The notes beneath the pieces are model-generated. The model saw nothing but the letters and a program-made list of their open reading frames with translations. It did not search any database and was not told the DNA's origin. DNA of 64,000 bases. Origin: Bugulina stolonifera (Eukaryota > Bryozoa > Gymnolaemata > Cheilostomatida > Bugulidae). This document shows positions 58,862 to 64,000 of the stretch, one piece after another (within the stretch, counting starts at the first letter, position 1; every line of letters starts with the position of its first letter). The stretch covers positions 6,964,350 to 7,028,349 of the forward strand of contig OW285197.1 of the NCBI GenBank assembly GCA_935421135.1. The letters are read 5' to 3'. Position numbers and translations under genes: made by a program.

Positions 58862-59992
58862 CAGAAAGCAACAGTCATTGATTGGTCTGAAAGTAACAGA
58901 CGCCACTCATTGATTGGTCAGAGCTGTTCTCTCATGTCTCTATCTACCTACCTACATGTACTTGCAATAAACTCTGTAGGCTTACATTTTCTATACATTG
59001 GAATTACATTTACTTTCGGTGGTGCTGTGCCAATCAGCATACTTTTATTCTAGTAGAGGTATGGGATCAAAATGGATGACTCGTTCACTAATTCAATAAC
59101 TTACTGACTGTTTACTGTTGATCAATATTAGGATCAATTATTCTAGGTCGGCCATATTGTTAGTTTGTATTTTTTCATGAATTAAAAACCTGCATTAACA
59201 TTCACTAAATATGTGAATCGAATCTTCAAAAAATAAGAGTTGTCTTCTCTTTATTTTGTAAGTTGTCCACTCTTACCCCAACTTCAACATAGATATTCTA
59301 AACTATATTTTTGTTAAACGTATAGTTTATGCGTTATACATATAATTTTATGCATTATACACAATATTATAATAGACAATTAGTTATATAACATTTAGAC
59401 TACTGTGTGACATATGTTTGTTGGCAGGCAGGTCCAGCTTATAATTGTCACCTTCACACATACATCACCAGCTCCTATATACCTATGCAATGTATGGATA
59501 ACTGTAACATTGCTTATCTTATACATACCTGAAGTCTAGTCCTTGCTCCCAATCTCAGGTGGGCAGGAAGAGAGGGGTAGCCCTACCTCCTGATAGGCAA
59601 CTGAAAAGAACCAGACATCTTCATCGACAAGTAGCTGAGGCTAAATACTGGGAATCCACAGGTGTACCCGACTCCTTTGGGATCATCTTCAAGTTGTAAA
59701 ATATGGCCATGAGTTTTCCTGATTTTGACATATCCCAGTCACTTTTTGAATTACAATAACCCAACCACTAACTACAATTAGTACCCTGGACAAACCACTG
59801 ATTGTCAAACTAATATTTATTTATAAGGTCTACGCCCTACTAATCTATTATTTTATGCATACTACTAACATTTTGGAATCCAAAGGTCATTCAAGCAAAT
59901 TATCCGAGGCAGACCGCCACTATCAGTGGGTGTTTTTTCACAGACTGACTCTTGTTCTAGGTTCCTTGAGTTGGAGGCTTTATTTGACAGCC
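58862..59992. other. Spacer between the two DHDH genes
   Basis: AT-rich, with no recognised gene. It contains 3' sequence of copy 1 (AATAAA at about 58967, about 100 bp after the stop) and upstream sequence of copy 2. Confidence 0.5.
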
Positions 59993-62820
59993 ATGGACAC
60001 ACTGTACTGGGGTATTGTATCCTGTGGAAAAATTTCTCATGACTTTGTGAATGCTTTGAAAGATCCAACTAGTCCTGCTGCAGCAAATAATGTGGTTAGT
60101 ATTGTAATGTTTTGAGCTGTGTTACGTACGAGTGCCGATGTAGCACGGGTACGGGAAGTGCTTGGAGGTTGGTAGAGGACGACCAAGGTAACTTCCACAC
60201 ATTACATAAAGAGTGAACAGTTAGTTAAGCTCTTGTAATTATGGATAATGACGTAGGCTGAGACTCATGGAAGAATCCAGGGTCGACGTAGGTCTGTAGT
60301 TTTATACTCCAAAGGAGTGTAGAAAGATTCATAAGGAATCCAGGATCGGCTAAAGTCCGATGATGTAGAACTCAGAAGGAGTGTAGAAAGAGTTGCTTAA
60401 ACGAGTATGAGGATGAGCTCGAGCCTCTTAGGTCTAAGAAGACCTGTGGGTGGAGCCACCTATCTGCAAGAGTAAGCCTCCAGGTTGAGTTAGGAGAAGT
60501 TGCTTTATTAGAAAGCAATCAACAACTGATTTGATACAGAAAATATGCTGGCTTTTATACGAATAACACTTCCGAAAAAAGGTACGATAAGGTATCGGGC
60601 TGGTACGATAAAGTATCGTATCGGGCCGGAACTTATGCAACAACATGGAGTAGTTCCGCCTGACGTCAGCCACCAAAAGGGTCAGCCTTGCACAAAAAGT
60701 GCTTACAATAGACCAGTATGGATAGTATATAAATATGGCCATGTTCTGAGACATCGGCCCCAAAACGTGTACAGGTAAAAGACTTAGAAGATACATTATA
60801 ATCAGGAGTGTACAGGTAAAGGACTTAGAAGATATAATCAGGCTAAATGGATAATTGCATTGAACATACATGTAGTATAGTTAAACCATGATTGTGTAAT
60901 ATGCGATAACAATACAAAGCACACTATGCATAAGCAGTTGATTATAATAATAATAGAGTAATGTCCATGCATGTATAAGATTATATAGTAAGGTAATGTT
61001 AATGCATGGTCAATTCGTAAGTAACCCAGACGCTATGACCTTTCTAGAATTATTTAGGGGTGACAACAGCCGTTTAGGTATCAGGGCCTTCCTGATGACC
61101 TCGGCATAGGTTGGTCTGGGTGTCGGGTCAGTCGGCCGGTCCATCACAGCATTACCCTGATGTTTCTTGCCCCACTAAGTACACTGCCTGTGTACGTGTG
61201 GGGAAGTGGAGAGTGGTCTATCAACCCTACTAATTCCATGTACTGAGTAGAAGGTGTAGGTACGACTAGCAACTAATGCCTTTTCATCATGAGTTGATCC
61301 GTAGGTAGAGTATACTAGCTGCTATATCTGTGTTTGCACGAGTACCACCTAAACCTAGGTGCCCTGGCGTCTGTCTATTCCCAAAGAAACTTTGGTTGAG
61401 AGTTTTCTAGTTTAGTAACCACACAACTATATACATGTAGAGTAGTAGAAGTGTCTTTTTGCAGTCCCAAAAACAAGTGACAAGAAGAGGCAAAAGCCCC
61501 CCCCCCCCCCCTTATATACTAAGACCATTTCTGGCAATTACTCTGAGTGCTGTTAGCAGCACCAATGAAGTAAAAATGGTGATAAGTTGGTATAGGTAAT
61601 TGAGACCTGCTTTCCAAGTTGGTGAGACAGTGTAAAAAGTTTTATCTGTCACATCGACTTGGTAGGCCCCAAGTCAAAATCACAAGTCATTCTGGTTGTC
61701 AAGTCAAGTTATATTGATATGCAAGTCCCAAGTCCAGTTAGCAAGTCCAAGTCAAGTCGACTTGTGACTTGGCAAGTCAAATCTCTGTCTTTGTGACTTA
61801 ATTTTAGGTACAAGAATTTACTGACCTACTTCTGAGACAGCGTCATGAACACACCGGCCTGGGCCAAATGCGAAATTCTTCTTTTCATATGAGAAACCAG
61901 GGCGGGCATCGGCGGAGTGGGCATTTTTGGATTCTTATTTGTGACCAAAGCCAGTATGAGAGGTCACGGAAATGCCATGCATGTACAAGTGTCTAGTGGT
62001 TGAAAACTGGTAGCAAACGGTCAGTAGATAGTTAGACATTGGTAAATATAGTCAATAGCAATTGTCACTAATAGAACTCCTAATGTTGAGTCGTAGGTGG
62101 TTGCTGTGGCTGCAAGACAGTTGGATAGAGCCAAGACATTTGGAGAGAACCATAACATCTCTACAATATATGGGAGCTATCAAGAGTTGGCTGATAATGG
62201 AGACATTGGTTAGTATAATATGACATGGGCGTGTTGATAGTGCCACAGTTCAGCTGTAGTGTGCATCGATAACACTACATCTACCATATTACAGACGCGG
62301 TGCACATAGGTAACACTATTATTTACTACATTACAGATGTGGTGTACATAAGCAATGTAACAGCCCAACACTATGACGTTTGTAAGATGATGCTTGAAGC
62401 CGGTAAACATGTCCTTTGTGAGAAAAGTCTTACAACATGTTACTCTCAGTCTAAGGAGTTGTTTGACCTTGCTGCTTCTAAGAAACTCTTTCTTATGGAG
62501 GTAAGAATGATGTGTTGATGTTGTAGACTTAAACTTTCATTTTATTACGGTGAAATAGATCTGCTCATGACAGACACTTGCACGTCTATTGAGAGAATTT
62601 GAGCAGAAAAATGATCAGAATTGCCCACCTGCTGGCCAGTATTTCAAGCTGTTTTAGTATATCTACAATGTATCTAGACTAGACCAGACCAGACCTGACC
62701 TGACCTGACTTGACTGGACTGTCAGGTTTCTTGTTCCTGGTACAATTCATTTGTTATTGCAGGCAGTGTGGTCAAACTTCTTCCCTACATACCAACAGCT
62801 GCAGAGTCACTTAGCTGCAG
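59993..62820 (+). CDS. Dihydrodiol dehydrogenase-like paralogue, copy 2 (first four exons, partial)
   Basis: Exons 59993-60094, 62097-62208, 62337-62500 and 62763-62820 have the same lengths and phases as exons 1-4 of copy 1 (102, 112, 164, 58 bp). Protein differences are few, e.g. [14 protein letters not shown], and [11 protein letters not shown] where copy 1 has [23 protein letters not shown] replaces AVWSNFFATYYE. Exon 5 (GHIGKLTH) is not found up to 64000, so the gene continues outside the window or is cut off by the repetitive DNA that follows. Intron 1 contains a solo-LTR-like repeat. It arose by tandem duplication with copy 1. Confidence 0.82.
60117..61070 (-). mobile_element. Solo-LTR-like repeat of a second family
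   Basis: On the minus strand it would start TGTTGTCACCCC (61070) and end CGTACGTAACA (60117), with TGTT/AACA ends. It has a TATA box GTATAAAAGCC (60560-60550) and AATAAA (about 60510-60505) 45 bp later. No target duplication matches, so the edges are uncertain. It sits in intron 1 of DHDH copy 2. Confidence 0.4.
61660..61795. repeat. Irregular CAAGTC repeat tract
   Basis: CAAGTC, CAAGTCC and CAAGTCAAGT recur about a dozen times, including an inverted pair around GTCGACTTG. Confidence 0.6.
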
Positions 62821-64000
62821 GTAAGATTTCTTAGATATAATGTTGTATGCAGCAGGGTACAACATACAAGCAAGAGTAGACAGTAGAGAGAGAGTCAGAA
62901 CCAGCTGACCAAGCGAGAAAGGACTAGGGCTTGCAAGGGAGCAGGTCTAACTGACACATCTTAAACACACAACTGTTATGAACTACCCTCTAGACGTTTA
63001 CTAGCCGACGACCTTTAGCGCCGTCTGGAAATACTCATCTTACTCTGATATTATCGCTACATTTGCTAAAACGAACCTCGCGTAAAGAACTAACTGGTGC
63101 CCAAGCCAGAGCCGGCCAAGTACCTAGATGGCCGGACAGACATCCCCAGAAGATGGCTGACGCGGCCCAGAGTGCGTGCAGCACACCCGTCTAACACAAA
63201 GAATGGATGACCAGTTAGCAGCTTGGGAAGTGGGCGTGGTGTAGCAGCTACAATTGGTCATGACGCAATTTATCGGAAACTCATAAAACCAGGTGCTGCT
63301 ACCTACTATATACAATGTAAGTAAGAATAGTTTCTTTGTGTGGAACAAACGGAAGGAACTCAGTACACGAAACACTAGTATCTGCCTTTTTCAGAAAAAA
63401 TCTTTTATAGCAGTGCGCCAAATCACATTGTTTTACATAATACTTCCTGTATGTCACACGAATCTAACTACAGTGTACAGGAGCACATGGGCTAGAATGG
63501 CGAGTTGTGGTATGAGTTGGGATAGTAGGGGGAGACCAAGAGAGCTCATAAATATGGAGTCAGAGAGGTAAGAGAGGAAAAGCCATACAGCCCTCTGACG
63601 AACCAATTCGTGGTCGAGGGTTTCGGCAATTCCCAAGGCCATCCAGAGACTGGAGATGAGAGAGACCCCAACATTACATGTAGCCTTAGTGGAGAAGGGG
63701 AATTCGTGAGTCTGTACGGCAAGAAGACAGGCTCACCTTCCTCCCTGATCAGTTCACCACCTGTCTCTTTCCGGGATGGTTAAGCGGGTACGCATGCACG
63801 TTCTGCAGTATGTGGCTCAGTGCTACTGCAGCTCCAAGTATGAGCATGTATCCTGCGATGATGTCTGAAGCCAACAGCACTGTATCAAGTACCCTGGAAG
63901 ACCCCTATTCCTTTCCTAATGGGATTAGAGGGAAGGAAGACCAAACCCGAAATGGTCATACCACCTCTGCCCACTCTAGAAGGAGATGGGTCAGTACCAG
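62821..64000. other. Intron 4 of DHDH copy 2 or inserted repetitive DNA, unresolved
   Basis: GC content rises from about 63000 and short open frames appear (for example at 63497, 24 codons ending at a GTAAGA donor), which suggests an inserted element. I recognise no protein motif. No DHDH exon 5 is seen. Confidence 0.35.

Noticed and set aside
63081..63110. Primer-binding site of a retrotransposon (TGGTGCCCAAGC)
   Set aside because: No LTR end or coding sequence could be matched on either side.

Overview
The window looks like nuclear DNA of an animal with compact, AT-rich genes (many introns of about 90-300 bp with GT-AG borders). It carries an outer-dynein-arm docking gene, a tandem pair of dihydrodiol-dehydrogenase genes, two caspase-like loci and many transposable elements. 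An early-branching marine invertebrate such as a sponge would fit, but that is a guess from gene content and style, not a phylogenetic result.

Layout. 1-3230 is the right end of a Maverick/Polinton-type element: a FtsK/HerA-A32-type packaging ATPase, two proteins without recognised family, then a GC-rich terminal region ending ...CTATACTACT. 3237-13828 holds host DNA with two caspase-like loci on the minus strand. The first (3973-9484) looks intact and has a large intron containing two solo-LTR-like repeats in opposite orientation. The second (11981-13828) lacks the catalytic His and has a frame break. 13829-21015 is AT-rich and without convincing genes; it has two copies of a small inverted-repeat element (MITE-like) and a SINE fragment.

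The central discovery is a pair of nearly identical elements of about 9.7 kb, at 21016-30700 and 34064-43711. Each has about 545-555 bp terminal inverted repeats (TIRs) and a perfect 6-bp target-site duplication (TGCCAG and TATAGC). Each encodes only two recognisable genes, transcribed divergently. One is a spliced protein-primed family-B DNA polymerase of about 1,453 aa (zinc fingers, OTU-like domain, exonuclease, polymerase). The other is a spliced 405-aa protein with a basic N-terminus and a duplicated, possibly single-strand-binding C-terminal domain. Between the genes lies a palindrome of about 760 bp built from a 31-bp satellite, with a TATA box on each side. I see no integrase, protease, packaging ATPase or capsid gene. 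The terminal motif AGTAGTATAGTCAGTGCA is shared with the ATPase-bearing element at 1-3230 and a lone terminus at 33130-33216, so I propose a replicase-only relative that borrows its integrase from full-length elements.

45387-50649 is a complete 12-exon ODAD3 (CCDC151) gene on the minus strand. 53088-58861 is a complete 8-exon DHDH-like gene; its second intron contains 24 tandem copies of a 41-bp unit derived from an intron/exon border, and its fifth intron holds a tRNA-derived SINE with a 16-bp target duplication. 59993-62820 holds the first four exons of a second DHDH paralogue that runs out of the window. The remaining gaps hold solo-LTR-like repeats, minisatellites and unassigned AT-rich DNA.
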